Notes: generated from the letters alone by a model not told the origin. Positions 45,867 to 55,613 are shown, counted from the stretch's first letter. The stretch is 64,000 nucleotides of DNA from Nitrospirillum pindoramense (GCF_007827955.1 NZ_VITR01000016.1:62001-126000), one strand, 5' to 3'. Numbers and translations: made by a program.

Positions 45867-46427
45867 AACGCTATCCTTGGCTGCTAGGGCTCCCGTCGCT
45901 CGGGGGTACCTAGGGTGGCCCTACCTAGTAAGGGTAGGTGCGCGGGGGTCCGCGCCCTTTTCACCGCTAAATGTAGGGGGCCGGGGCGGGTATGGTCAAG
46001 GCGGGGCCAAACGGGGATCAGGGCGGTGGCCAGCGCCCCTTGAAAAGCGGCAAATTCTTCCCCCGCCCGGTGGCCACGGCAGACGAATGTGCCGGCCCTG
46101 ATCCCGCCGAGCCCGGGGAGATTCCGCGCCGGTCGAAAGCTGATCCGCCGGGCAGGGCAAGGCGCGTTGAAATGTTTTGCCGGCCCTGCGGCCTTTTTGA
46201 GGTGGCGCTACGTTTGTACGCCGTACAAAAGGAGGTGCCTGGCCGGTCCAGTAAATGGCCCGGTATTTGCTTACAAATTTGTGCAGGGGTATCGTCGGCG
46301 CCCCGGAGCGGCCTGTCACAATTGATCATTTATCTGGAATATTTCCTTTGGATAGGAGAGGCTAAGCCCACTTCCCCCTAATTGGGAAGCGGCGGCCTTA
46401 GGGACAGCGGGGGCGGCGGTTTCTGGG
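45867..46427. other. 561-bp intergenic region with palindromes, no gene supported
   Basis: No conserved ORF, although random open frames cross it. It contains TTTGTAC-GCC-GTACAAA (46213-46229), ACAAATTTGT (46273-46282), and a GCAGGGC/GCCCTGC hairpin followed by GGCCTTTTT (46152-46198) that could end a plus-strand transcript. Its 3' half is more AT-rich than the surroundings. It must contain the trxA promoter and that of the two-gene module. Confidence 0.4.
46213..46229. promoter_or_regulatory. Perfect TTTGTAC-GCC-GTACAAA palindrome
   Basis: A 7-3-7 inverted repeat of the kind bound by TetR-family repressors. It lies about 200 bp before the module at 46428 and about 350 bp from trxA. No TetR gene is present in the window. 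Confidence 0.5.
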
Positions 46428-47540
46428 ATGAGCCAACCGAAAACTTTGGATACATCGCCGGGTACGTTTGGCGAGCGGGGGATATCCGTCCCCTTCACCA
46501 CGCCTATGCTGAGCCAGGCCCGCATGCGCCCCAACCGCCAGGGTGAGTTGGAGTTCCTGTTGCCCAGCTTCAACGGTGGCAGAGGCATGTACATCATGCC
46601 CTGGCGGTCCCTGCCGGCGGTCATGACCGTCACCCTGCACGACCGCCTGCTGCACGACGCCCTGCTGGACCTCCGCCAGTATTCGCCCGAAACGGTACGC
46701 CAGGCGGTGCTGGCCGTGCAGGCCACGGGCGTCGCCGGGGGCGACGCCTCGCTGGCGGCGGAAAAGACCCTGGCCCTGGACACCGGCTACCAGGCGCTGA
46801 CCCAGTTCACCCTGGTCACGGAACTTCTGAAACTGGCCCGCTTGGATGCGGGCGACCTGCTGGCCACCGGCATGACCGGCACGGAAAGCCGCCGCCTGAT
46901 GCGCGCCGCCCTGGGGCAGTTGGCGCAGCGCGCCACCATGCCGGCGGAGGAGATGGTGCAGCGGGTGGAAACCTTCACCGCCCTGATCGCTCCCGTCGGC
47001 CTGCCGCAATGCCAGCAGCTGGGCCGCCTGCGCATGGCGGTGGGGGAGCTGGAGCGCACGCGCGCGAGCCTGCTGCGCTGGTCCACCACCGATTTCTCCG
47101 AGGTGTCGCAGTTGGCCGTGTTCGTGGCGGATACGGCCAAGGCGGCGCTGGACATGTCGCGCGACCGGCTGGCGCGGCTGGACGCCCGCTGCCGCGACCT
47201 GGGGGCCATCGCCGGCGATTTCCGGGCCCTGCGCGCCACGGTGGCGGAGGAGGTGGCCCGAATCGGCTGGCTCATGGATGGGTGGCCCTTCCTCATCCGC
47301 CTGTGGGACAGCGTGTCCGACCGTCCGCTGGAAACGCAGCAGTCGACCATGGGCGAACTGTTCCGCCTGGCTCCCCTGGTGCCCGTGGGTGAGGGCGGCA
47401 AGGAGCCGTCGGCCTATGAGCTGGAGGCCTTGAGCAAGATACAGACGCGCTGGCTGCGCATGGGCGAGGACTGGCGCACCGGCGCCTTGGACATGCCCGC
47501 GGTGATGCGGATCGAAGCCCTGAAGGCGACGCTGTCATGA
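46428..47540 (+). CDS. Unrecognised protein, first gene of a two-gene module
   Basis: 370 aa, no domain recognised. Cytoplasmic by sequence: no signal peptide or membrane segment. Mostly alpha-helical after residue 70, with leucine- and arginine-rich stretches (LRMAVGELERTRASLLRWS, ALDMSRDRLARLDARCRDLG) that could form coiled coils. The segment MYIMPWRSLPAVMTVTLHDRLLHDALLDL near residue 55-85 and DGWPFLIRLWDSV near residue 285-297 look like the conserved core. The 3' end overlaps the next gene by ATGA. The two genes are probably one functional unit; no function assigned. Confidence 0.75.
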   Translation: MSQPKTLDTSPGTFGERGISVPFTTPMLSQARMRPNRQGELEFLLPSFNGGRGMYIMPWRSLPAVMTVTLHDRLLHDALLDLRQYSPETVRQAVLAVQATGVAGGDASLAAEKTLALDTGYQALTQFTLVTELLKLARLDAGDLLATGMTGTESRRLMRAALGQLAQRATMPAEEMVQRVETFTALIAPVGLPQCQQLGRLRMAVGELERTRASLLRWSTTDFSEVSQLAVFVADTAKAALDMSRDRLARLDARCRDLGAIAGDFRALRATVAEEVARIGWLMDGWPFLIRLWDSVSDRPLETQQSTMGELFRLAPLVPVGEGGKEPSAYELEALSKIQTRWLRMGEDWRTGALDMPAVMRIEALKATLS

Positions 47541-48928
47541 CCGATGCCGCCATCGCCCAGTGGCAGACCCTGGCGCGCGACGCCACCCGGCTCAGCGACG
47601 CGAAGTTCCTGCAAATCTACGCCCTGCTGGAACAGCTGGGGGACAAGCCCGGCATCGCCGGCGCCTTCGACGCCATGCGACCCCGCCTGACGCAACTGCG
47701 CCCGCCCCGGCGGCCGACCGTGTCGCGTCTGTTCTTTCGCCCGGCGGAGGATCTGTTCGACGATCCCGCCGTCTATACCCGCCGTTTGCAACGCGTTTCG
47801 CGCGGCACCTTGCCCACCTGCTGGAAGCTGGTGCGCGCCCGCCTGGAATCCGCCCTGGTCGATGGCGTGGCCCAGGACATCCTGAAGGCCGATCCCCGCG
47901 ACCCGCGCGTCATGGCGCGGGTGGGCGCCCCCTTGTGGGAGGCCGGTGCCCAGGCGCTGGCCGCCATCGCCCACGAGGCGGACAGCAACCTGCGCTTCAT
48001 GGTCGACAATTTCGGCCGTGACGACGACGTTCTGCGCCAAATCCAGACGCTGCGTGACGTGTTGCTGTTGGGCTCCGTCATCGAGGATCTGAAGCAGCGG
48101 CTGCCGGAACGCCCCATCGGCGACCTGGCGGAAAGCCATGTCGAGGCCATCAAGACTGTCATGGCCCAGTTGGGTGGGGCGGAAAAGCCGCAGGCCTCGG
48201 CGCCGGTGCTGCTGGTGCTGACGGCCCGCATGCTGCGGCCCGGCGTGGTGCTGAAAATGCTGACCGACATGAGGGTCACCGGCAACAGCCAGGTGGAGCG
48301 CGACGCCCTGACGCGCGACCTGTCGGGCGTGGTGGTGGGCAACCTGCTGCGCCAGACCGGCAGCATGGCCAAGGCGCACGAAGCGGTGCCGGGTTCGGGG
48401 ACCGCCGGTGCCGCGGCGACGGACCCGGCGCACCGGCTGGGGGCGCTGGCCGCCGTGGCGGAACGGCTGACCGATGGCCTCACCTCGGTCAACGACAGCG
48501 TCGCCGTCCTGCGCGACAAGAAGACCGCTGACCGCGTGGCCGCCGCCCGCAGCGAGATCGGCGAGTTCGTGCTGAGCACCGTGCTGGGGGATGTGGAAAA
48601 GACCCTGGCGGGGTTGATGTACGCCGCCCGCACCGGCATCGCCACCCCGCCGGACGACATGAGGCGGGCCGAGATCGCGGCCCTGGCGCTGAAGCGGTCC
48701 GCCAAGCTGGCCGGTCCCTTGGGCATCCAGCGCGAGGTCGCCGCCAAGATTACGGAGATCCGGCGCGAGATCGACCGGCAGACCGACCGCATGATGTCCG
48801 CCCCCGGCGCCCGGGGCGATCCGGAGGTGCGCCGCCAGATGTTCAACCACCTGCGCCTGGTGGAAATCCTGTCCGGGTCGGACGAGGCGGAGCGGATGTA
48901 CCGGGACTGGAGCCGCCGCCTGGGCTGA
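47537..48928 (+). CDS. Unrecognised protein, second gene of a two-gene module
   Basis: 463 aa, no domain recognised. Soluble, almost entirely alpha-helical, rich in Arg/Leu/Ala, reminiscent of a helical-repeat or scaffold protein. Notable segments: PTVSRLFFRPAEDLFDD near residue 60, LPTCWKLVRARLESALVDG near 92, a low-complexity GSGTAGAAATDP linker near 290, and a C-terminal MFNHLRLVEILSGSDEAERMYRDW. Start ATG 47537 lies in the stop of the upstream gene, giving tight coupling. It ends 16 bp from the convergent addA stop. It appears to interrupt the usual addA-trxA pair. Confidence 0.75.
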   Translation: MTDAAIAQWQTLARDATRLSDAKFLQIYALLEQLGDKPGIAGAFDAMRPRLTQLRPPRRPTVSRLFFRPAEDLFDDPAVYTRRLQRVSRGTLPTCWKLVRARLESALVDGVAQDILKADPRDPRVMARVGAPLWEAGAQALAAIAHEADSNLRFMVDNFGRDDDVLRQIQTLRDVLLLGSVIEDLKQRLPERPIGDLAESHVEAIKTVMAQLGGAEKPQASAPVLLVLTARMLRPGVVLKMLTDMRVTGNSQVERDALTRDLSGVVVGNLLRQTGSMAKAHEAVPGSGTAGAAATDPAHRLGALAAVAERLTDGLTSVNDSVAVLRDKKTADRVAAARSEIGEFVLSTVLGDVEKTLAGLMYAARTGIATPPDDMRRAEIAALALKRSAKLAGPLGIQREVAAKITEIRREIDRQTDRMMSAPGARGDPEVRRQMFNHLRLVEILSGSDEAERMYRDWSRRLG

Positions 48929-48944
48929 TCGTTTTCCCGTGGGG

Positions 48945-51900
48945 TCAGGTCAGCGCCACGGCATCCATGCGGCCGGGATCGACCTCGGTGATGAAGGGGC
49001 CGTCGGTCCACAGCAGCAGGCAGCGGATGGCCAGGCCCGGATAGATGCGCCGCAGGGCGTGCCGGTAGGCGGCCATCTGTGAGACATAGAGGCCGGGTAT
49101 CTCCTCCGCCGTCCGGGGTGGCGGGCGGTTGGTCTTGAAGTCGACGATCTTGACCTCGGTTTCCGTCACCACCAGCCGGTCGATCTGGGCCGCCAGGGGG
49201 CGGGTGCCCACCGTTCCCACCAGGGGCACCTCCGCGCGGCTGCCGGGGCCGAACAGGTCGGCGAAGTCCGGATGGTCCAGCACCCGCAGGGTTTCCGCCC
49301 AGATCTCCTCCCGCGCCGCCTCATCCAACCCATGCGCCGGCCGGGCCAGCCAGCGGCGGGCGGCGGCGGGCCGCTCCGCCACCGGCATCTCGGGCAGCAA
49401 CTGCAACAGCCTGTGGATCAGGGTGCCACGCTTGAAGCGCCGCGCCTCCCGCGCCTTTCCGTCACCCAGGGGGCCGTCACCCAGGGGGCCATCACCCAGG
49501 GGACCTTGTTCCCCGGAGGGGGGGCCCAGGGGGGAACGCACGGCCGGCTCCTCCCCGTCCGGGCGGGACGGCGCCAGGGGGCGGGACGGGGCGGGTTCGG
49601 CCGCCGGCGGGGCCAGCACCCAGGCGGGGGCGGGCGGAATGGCCTCCCCATCCTGGCGCGCGGCGCGCTGGGCCGGTGGGGGCCGCGTCTGCGGTTCGGC
49701 CAGCACGCGCCCGTCCCCCGTCCATCCCTGGCGCGACACCGTGGTCAGGTCGAAGGGGTGGTGGGTGGCGATGGTGGACAGCGCCCGTTCCGTTAGCCGG
49801 AACCAGGTGTCGTCGCTGGTGGCCGTCTTGCCTTCGTAACCGCAGACATGCAGCCGGTCCTCCGCCCGGGTCAGGGCGACATACAGCAGGCGGCGGTATT
49901 CCTGGTCGCGGCGGCGGTCGGCGGCGGCGCGGGCGGCTCGGGTCTTGGTATCCTCCTGCTCCCGCCGGGGGGCGTAAAGGGGCACGCCGGGGGCCTGGTC
50001 CGCGCTGTCGCCGTCGTCCTCGTCGTTGGCCTGGGGCCACAGGATGCGGGGGCTGGTCACCGGCTTGCGCGTGGTGTCGGGCAGAATGACCACCGGCGCC
50101 TGCAAGCCTTTCGAACCGTGGACGGTCATGATGCGCACCTGGCCACCCTCTGGTCCCCGGTCCTTGGCGCCGGTGTCCAGCTCGCGCTTCACCTCGGTCT
50201 GGCCGGCGGCCAGCCAGTGCAGGAAACTTTGCAGCGACGGCGGATGCGCGCGGTCGAAGCCCAGGCACAGGGTCAGGAACTCATCCACCGGGTCGATGGC
50301 CTCGGCCCCCAGGCGGCCCAGCAGGGCGCGCCGGCCGCTGACGGCGTCGGCCGGGCAGGGGCGGGTCAGCAACCCGGCGAACAGCTCATAGGGCGCGGTG
50401 TAGTCCACCTCGCCCAGCAGGCGGCGCAGCCAGGCATAGGCGGGGCGGAAGCGCGCGTCCGTCTCCGCCCGCTTCACCAACGCCGGCCACAGATGCCCCC
50501 CGCGCCCTTGGGCCAGGGCGAACAGCGCCTCCTCATCCAGGCCGACGAAGGGGCTTTTCAGCACCGTGGCCAGGGTCAGGTCGTCCTCGGGCATCAGCAG
50601 GAACTGGCCCACCGCCATCAAATCCATGACGGCCAGCTGTTCCGTCAGCACCATGCGGTCCACGCCCGCCACCGGCACGCGCCGCTCCTTCAGCGCCCGC
50701 ACCAACTGCTGGACGAAGGCGTTGCGGCGGCGGACCAGCACCAGGATATCGCCGGCGGTCAGGGACCGGCCACGCGCCTCCAGCACCTCCCCCTGGGCGA
50801 TCCAATGGGCGATCTGGTCGGCGATGACGGTGGCCAGGCGCGCCTGGGGCCTGTCCTCCGGCTCATGGTTCAGGGGAGGCGACCAGGCCGGCGTCTCCAC
50901 CCCGTCGCCGGGCCGCACCAGGGGCCACAGCTCCACCTTGCCCGCCATGCCCTGGCGGAAGGGACGGTGGCGGATGGCCTGGGCCGACACGCCGTCCCGC
51001 GCCTCTTGCTGGGCGAACACCGTGTCCACCGCCTGCAGCACCGCGCCGACGGAACGGAAGGACGTTTCCAGGTCCACAATGGCCCAGGGCCGTTCCGCCG
51101 CCTGCACCCGCGCCTGGAAGGTGCGGCGCATGCGGGCGAACTCCGCCGGGTCGGCGCCCTGGAAACTGAAGATGGACTGCTTCTCGTCACCCACCACGAA
51201 CAGGGTGCGGCGCACGTTTGACTGGCCCTCGCCGGCGAAGAACTCCTCCGCCAGGGCGCTCACCACCCGCCATTGCTCCGGGTTGGTGTCCTGCGCCTCG
51301 TCGATCAGGATGTGGTCCAGGCCGCCGTCCAGCTTGTACAGCACCCAGGCGCAGGCCTGGGCCTCCCCCGTCAGCAGGGCGCTGGCCGCCAGGATCAGGT
51401 CGTCGAAGTCCAGCTGCGCCCGGCTGTCCTTCCAGCGCTGATAGCCTTCCAGCATGCTGCCGGCCAGGGTCAGCAGGCTGGCGGTGGAATGGGCCACGGT
51501 GACGGCGCGCAGACGCTCCTGCAACGCGACCAGCCGCGCGCCTTCCTGGGCCAGGATGTCGGGCGTGCGGGGGTTGGCGGCGGTGGCGTCCTTGCCCGCC
51601 AGCTTGGCGCGCACCGTGCCTTCCGCCGTCAGGAATTGGCGGCGCCAGGTGTCGAAGTCGGTCAGGCGGCGCTCCGGCTGGTCCAGCCACAGCTGGATGG
51701 CCAGGCCCCGCTCCACATCCGTCTTGGTGCCCACGGCCAGGGCGGCGCAGGCCGCGCGCAGGCCGGTGACGTCCAGGGCCTCGTCCCGGCAACCGGCCGC
51801 CAGCACCGCGCCCTCCGTCTCGCCCGGACCGACCTCCAGGTGGCGGAACAGGGCGGCAATGGTGCCGTCCAGGCCCGCCTCCGGGCCGCCGCCCGGCTTG

Positions 51901-52577
51901 GCATGCGCCTCCAGGATGCGGCGGATGCGGCCGCGCTGGGCCACCAGGTCGGCCAGCAGCTCGGCGAAGCTCTCCTCGTTCAGGGCGCCGGCCAGGCGCT
52001 TCAGGGCCCGGCCCAGGGGGGTGTCGGGCCGGTCCTGGGCCGACGCCAGCATGTGGGCCTGCGCCTCGGCCAGGGCTTCCGCCGCCGTGCGGTCATCCAT
52101 GACCTGGAAATTGGGCGGCAGCCGCGCCTCCAGCGGGAAGCGGCGCAGCAGTGACTGGCAGAAGGCGTGGATGGTCTGGATCTTCATGCCGCCGGCGGTG
52201 TCCAGCACGCGGGCGAACAGGCGGCGGGCGGTCAGCACCTCATCCCGCGTGGGCGGGCGGCCGTTCAGCTCGGCCAGGGCCTGGGTCAGGTCGCCATCCG
52301 GCATCACCGCCCATCCCGCCAGGCGTTCCGCGATGCGATTCGCCATTTCGGCGGCGGCCGCCTTGGTGAAGGTCAGGCACAGGATGCGGCCCGGCTCGGT
52401 GCCGGCCAGCATCAGCCGCACCACCCGGTCGGTCAGCACCTTGGTCTTGCCGGTACCGGCCGACGCCCCCACCCAGACGGAGGTTTCGGGGTCTGACGCC
52501 TGGCGCTGCTTGACTGTGGGGTCGATGGGCCGACTCGGGGGCAGGGAGGGTCCCTGGGACGGGCTGATCTCGCTCAT
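48945..52577 (-). CDS. addA: Double-strand break repair helicase-nuclease AddA
   Basis: 1210 aa. UvrD-type helicase: Walker A VGASAGTGKTKVLTDR, motif II DHILIDEAQDTNPEQW, SIFSFQGADPAEF, VRIMTVHGSKGLQAPVV and YVALTRAEDRLHVCGYEG. The C-terminal RecB-like nuclease has VKIVDFKTNRPPP. With AddB it resects broken ends for RecA loading. A proline/glycine-rich linker containing a PLGDG repeat sits before the nuclease domain. ATG 52577 overlaps the addB stop (ATGA). The frame is open upstream inside addB, but that part is antisense-type shadow without domain identity. Confidence 0.95.
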   Translation of the reverse strand: MSEISPSQGPSLPPSRPIDPTVKQRQASDPETSVWVGASAGTGKTKVLTDRVVRLMLAGTEPGRILCLTFTKAAAAEMANRIAERLAGWAVMPDGDLTQALAELNGRPPTRDEVLTARRLFARVLDTAGGMKIQTIHAFCQSLLRRFPLEARLPPNFQVMDDRTAAEALAEAQAHMLASAQDRPDTPLGRALKRLAGALNEESFAELLADLVAQRGRIRRILEAHAKPGGGPEAGLDGTIAALFRHLEVGPGETEGAVLAAGCRDEALDVTGLRAACAALAVGTKTDVERGLAIQLWLDQPERRLTDFDTWRRQFLTAEGTVRAKLAGKDATAANPRTPDILAQEGARLVALQERLRAVTVAHSTASLLTLAGSMLEGYQRWKDSRAQLDFDDLILAASALLTGEAQACAWVLYKLDGGLDHILIDEAQDTNPEQWRVVSALAEEFFAGEGQSNVRRTLFVVGDEKQSIFSFQGADPAEFARMRRTFQARVQAAERPWAIVDLETSFRSVGAVLQAVDTVFAQQEARDGVSAQAIRHRPFRQGMAGKVELWPLVRPGDGVETPAWSPPLNHEPEDRPQARLATVIADQIAHWIAQGEVLEARGRSLTAGDILVLVRRRNAFVQQLVRALKERRVPVAGVDRMVLTEQLAVMDLMAVGQFLLMPEDDLTLATVLKSPFVGLDEEALFALAQGRGGHLWPALVKRAETDARFRPAYAWLRRLLGEVDYTAPYELFAGLLTRPCPADAVSGRRALLGRLGAEAIDPVDEFLTLCLGFDRAHPPSLQSFLHWLAAGQTEVKRELDTGAKDRGPEGGQVRIMTVHGSKGLQAPVVILPDTTRKPVTSPRILWPQANDEDDGDSADQAPGVPLYAPRREQEDTKTRAARAAADRRRDQEYRRLLYVALTRAEDRLHVCGYEGKTATSDDTWFRLTERALSTIATHHPFDLTTVSRQGWTGDGRVLAEPQTRPPPAQRAARQDGEAIPPAPAWVLAPPAAEPAPSRPLAPSRPDGEEPAVRSPLGPPSGEQGPLGDGPLGDGPLGDGKAREARRFKRGTLIHRLLQLLPEMPVAERPAAARRWLARPAHGLDEAAREEIWAETLRVLDHPDFADLFGPGSRAEVPLVGTVGTRPLAAQIDRLVVTETEVKIVDFKTNRPPPRTAEEIPGLYVSQMAAYRHALRRIYPGLAIRCLLLWTDGPFITEVDPGRMDAVALT
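49465..49505 (-). repeat. PLGDG coding minisatellite in addA
   Basis: A 15-bp unit (GTCACCCAGGGGGCC on the plus strand) is repeated almost exactly three times, encoding PLGDG units in the linker before the AddA nuclease domain. In-frame copy-number change is possible. Confidence 0.75.
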
Positions 52578-55500
52578 GCCTCGCCCCCATCGCCCACGGA
52601 CCATTCCGCCACGCGCGCCAGATGCAGGTAATCGGAATAGCGCGGCGCCATGCCCGGCCGGGGCTGCGAGCGATAGGGCGTGCTCTCCTGGTCGAACAGG
52701 TCGATCAACTGGCGCAGGCCCTCCACCGCCTCCGCCGCCAGGCGGGCGGGGTCCAGCTTCAGCGCCACCACCTGGCCGGCGGGTTCCCCCCCCGTCAGGC
52801 GCCAGAACGCCAGCTGCTCCACCACCGGCACGCGCAGGCCGAACCCGCCGGCCAGGGCGATGGCGGCCTCCAGCGGCAATTGCGGGGCGAAGCCCAGCTC
52901 CACGTCGCGCGCGCGCGGTGGGGTGCCGGTCTTGTAGTCGATGATGGCGACGGACCCGTCGGGGTGGCGGTCGATACGGTCGGCCTTGGCGATGATTTCG
53001 AACGGCTTGTACGCCGTCTCCACGGTCAGGATGCCCTTGGCCTCGGTCGCCAGGGGTTGCAATCCGCCCGCCCGGCGGTCGCGCTCCAGCGCTAGGAACC
53101 AATCGGCGATGCGCTCGAACCGCGGCCACCAGAAGGTTTCCAGGCTGGGCAGGCCGCTGTAGGGGGCGAAGGCCAGGCGGCCGAAGCGCAGCACCTGGTC
53201 GCGCGCGTCCTCGGGCAGCAGGGTGCCCGGGTTGGCCTTGATGAAATCGTCCAGCGCCTTGTGGATCATGGTGCCCCGGTCGGCGGCGCCGGGGTCGGCG
53301 TCCAGCGGGTCCAGCGCCTCCAGCCGCAGGACGTGGCGGGCGTACAGGGCATAGGGGTCGCGCATCCAGGTTTCCACCTGGGTGACGGACAGGCGGCGGG
53401 GCCGGGCGGCCACCGGGGGGCGCGGCTCCGGCGGGGGGCAGGGGCGCACGGCGGCGGGCGTATCCATCGCCTCCGTCCAGGCGGTCCAGCGGGCCATGCC
53501 GCCGGTCAGGCTGCGGGCGCGGCCCAGGGCCTTCAGCACCGTATCCAGCCGCAGCAGCCAGCGCGAGGGCACGGTGGGCGTGCCCTCCACCCGTTCCGAC
53601 CGGGTCAGCACCACCACGGGCGCGCCGCAGGCCTGGGCGAAGTCGTGCGCCGTTTGGCCCAGATGCTGTTCCGGCGTGGGCAGGCCGAAGCGCTGGCGCA
53701 TGGGGCGCGACAGCCAGGGGTCGGCCTTGGGCTGCGGCGGCCAGGTGCCCTCGTTCAGGCCGCCCAGGATCATGACGTCGAACTGCTGCAGCCGTGCCTC
53801 CAGCAGGCCGAGGATGTACAGGCGCGGATGCAGGCCGTAGCGGGGACGTACCGCCCGGCCCACCATCAGGGCGCTGATGACGGCGGCGTAGTCCGGCCCG
53901 CCCAGCTCGGGGAAGTCGTGGCCGGCGTCCTGCACCTCATCCACGAAGCTGGCCGCCGCCTCGCCATCGTCCAGGCGCCACAGGCGGTCGGCGCCGGATT
54001 GCTCGTCACTTGCGGCCAGGGCCTCCGCCGTGCGGGCGTGCAGGTCCAGCCAGCCGGCCAGGGTCCGGCCCGTGCCGTTCATGGCCGCCAACAGCGGCCG
54101 CAGGATGTCTTCCAGCCCGTCGATGAAGGCGCCCAGGCGGGCGCGGTGGGCGTCCACGTCGCCATGGGCATCGAAGCGGCGGGGATCCGCCTGGGTCAGC
54201 GCCAGGCGCAGGCCGTCGAAACCATCGGCCGGCCGGGGGCCGCGCAGCACGGCGCGTTCCAGGTCGCGCACCTGGGTGCGGAAGAAGGACGGGTTGTGCC
54301 CGCCCGCCGCCAGCGGATGCTTCAGCAGGGACAGCAGCGCCAGGGGCGACGGCTCCGCCGCCCAGTCGGCCAGCAGGCGCAGATAGCTGCCCACGGCGCT
54401 CTGGGTCAGCGGCAGGCCGGCGCTGTCGTTGACGGCGATGTCCCAGCGCTTCAGCGCCAGGGCCACGCGCCGCGCCAGGTCGCGGTCGGCGGTCACCAGC
54501 GCCGCGGTGCGGCCCGGCGTCTCCAGCGCCTCGCGCATCATCAGGGCGATGGCCCCCGCCTCCTCCTGCGGGGTGGCGGCGTCCAGGCGGGACAGGCCGG
54601 CCAGGGCCGCGTCCGCTTCCGCCGCCAGGGGGCTGGCCGACAGGTCCTGCCACGCTTCCGTCGTGCCGGCGGGGCGCAGCGCCTCCGCGATCAGGCGGGC
54701 GCGGGCGGGGTGGCTGCCGCGACGGGCGGCCAGGGGGCCTGGCAGCGGATCGGGCAGGGGCCAGGGGCGCACCTCGGCCCGGGGAATGTCCAGGCGGTGC
54801 AGCAGGCGCTTCAGGCCGTATTGCGGATGGGCCTCGTCCAGATCCTGCCAGGTGGCCTCGTCACAGCCGAGGTCCAGGCCGGGCAGCACGACGGCGCCTT
54901 GGGGCAACGCCGCCACCACGGCCAGCAGGTCGGCGGTGGCCGGGATGCTGCCGGTGGAGCCGGCGGCGATGACCGGGCCCGGCGGCGGCTTGGTCCGCCA
55001 GGTGTCGGCCAGGGCTTTCAATCGCAGTTCCCGCTCCTTGGCCGGGTCCACGCCGCCCTCGTCCGCCAGCAGGGCGGGCCAATGCTGGGTGATGATCTCC
55101 AGGAAGCGCAGGGTCACCTGCCAGTGCTGGGCATAGTCGTCGGGCACCAGGCGGGCCAGATCCTCGAACCGGCAGCCCTCGGTCTGCACCTCGTCCAGCA
55201 GGCGGGCCAGCTCGCCCGCCAGGCTCACGGCTTGGGCCGGGGTGGCGGCCAGGTCGGGCGCGCGCATCACCAGGCGGGCCAGCAGCAACTGGCGGCGCAG
55301 GGCCGGCACGGCCTGCGGCAGGTCGGTGCCGCCCTGGGTGAACACCACCTCGTCCGTGTCCACGTCGCCCAGGGGCGACAGGCGGGGCAGCAGGATGGGC
55401 GTGCCGTCCGACAGGCGCAGGAACGCCTCGCGCAGGGCGCGGACGGCGCGGACCGTGGGCAGCAGGACCGTCAGGCGCGACAGGGCCAGCGGGTCGTCGC

Positions 55501-55609
55501 CCACGCGCGCCAGGATGCCGGCCGCCAGCGCGTCCACGAACGGCAGTCCCGGCGCGATGGTGAACAGGCGCCCCCCCCAATCCCCGCCGCTGGCATCGCC
55601 CCAACTCAT
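52574..55609 (-). CDS. addB: Double-strand break repair protein AddB
   Basis: 1011 aa, alphaproteobacterial AddB type. The N-terminal helicase-like region lacks a canonical Walker A (LTVLLPTVRAVRALREAFL), consistent with a structural/Chi-recognition role. The C-terminal nuclease has SVAIIDYKTGTPPRARDVELG and PQLPLEAAIA. MILGGLNEGTWPPQPKADPWLSR is a conserved AddB segment. Its ATG lies 4 nt after the nucleotidyltransferase stop, and its stop overlaps addA, so the unit is translated as a chain. Confidence 0.94.
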   Translation of the reverse strand: MSWGDASGGDWGGRLFTIAPGLPFVDALAAGILARVGDDPLALSRLTVLLPTVRAVRALREAFLRLSDGTPILLPRLSPLGDVDTDEVVFTQGGTDLPQAVPALRRQLLLARLVMRAPDLAATPAQAVSLAGELARLLDEVQTEGCRFEDLARLVPDDYAQHWQVTLRFLEIITQHWPALLADEGGVDPAKERELRLKALADTWRTKPPPGPVIAAGSTGSIPATADLLAVVAALPQGAVVLPGLDLGCDEATWQDLDEAHPQYGLKRLLHRLDIPRAEVRPWPLPDPLPGPLAARRGSHPARARLIAEALRPAGTTEAWQDLSASPLAAEADAALAGLSRLDAATPQEEAGAIALMMREALETPGRTAALVTADRDLARRVALALKRWDIAVNDSAGLPLTQSAVGSYLRLLADWAAEPSPLALLSLLKHPLAAGGHNPSFFRTQVRDLERAVLRGPRPADGFDGLRLALTQADPRRFDAHGDVDAHRARLGAFIDGLEDILRPLLAAMNGTGRTLAGWLDLHARTAEALAASDEQSGADRLWRLDDGEAAASFVDEVQDAGHDFPELGGPDYAAVISALMVGRAVRPRYGLHPRLYILGLLEARLQQFDVMILGGLNEGTWPPQPKADPWLSRPMRQRFGLPTPEQHLGQTAHDFAQACGAPVVVLTRSERVEGTPTVPSRWLLRLDTVLKALGRARSLTGGMARWTAWTEAMDTPAAVRPCPPPEPRPPVAARPRRLSVTQVETWMRDPYALYARHVLRLEALDPLDADPGAADRGTMIHKALDDFIKANPGTLLPEDARDQVLRFGRLAFAPYSGLPSLETFWWPRFERIADWFLALERDRRAGGLQPLATEAKGILTVETAYKPFEIIAKADRIDRHPDGSVAIIDYKTGTPPRARDVELGFAPQLPLEAAIALAGGFGLRVPVVEQLAFWRLTGGEPAGQVVALKLDPARLAAEAVEGLRQLIDLFDQESTPYRSQPRPGMAPRYSDYLHLARVAEWSVGDGGEA

Positions 55610-55613
55610 GGCG

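Noticed and set aside
52578-53129. In-frame N-terminal extension of addA
   Set aside because: It lies inside addB in another frame, is R/G/P-rich without domain features, and addA has a proper ATGA-coupled start at 52577.
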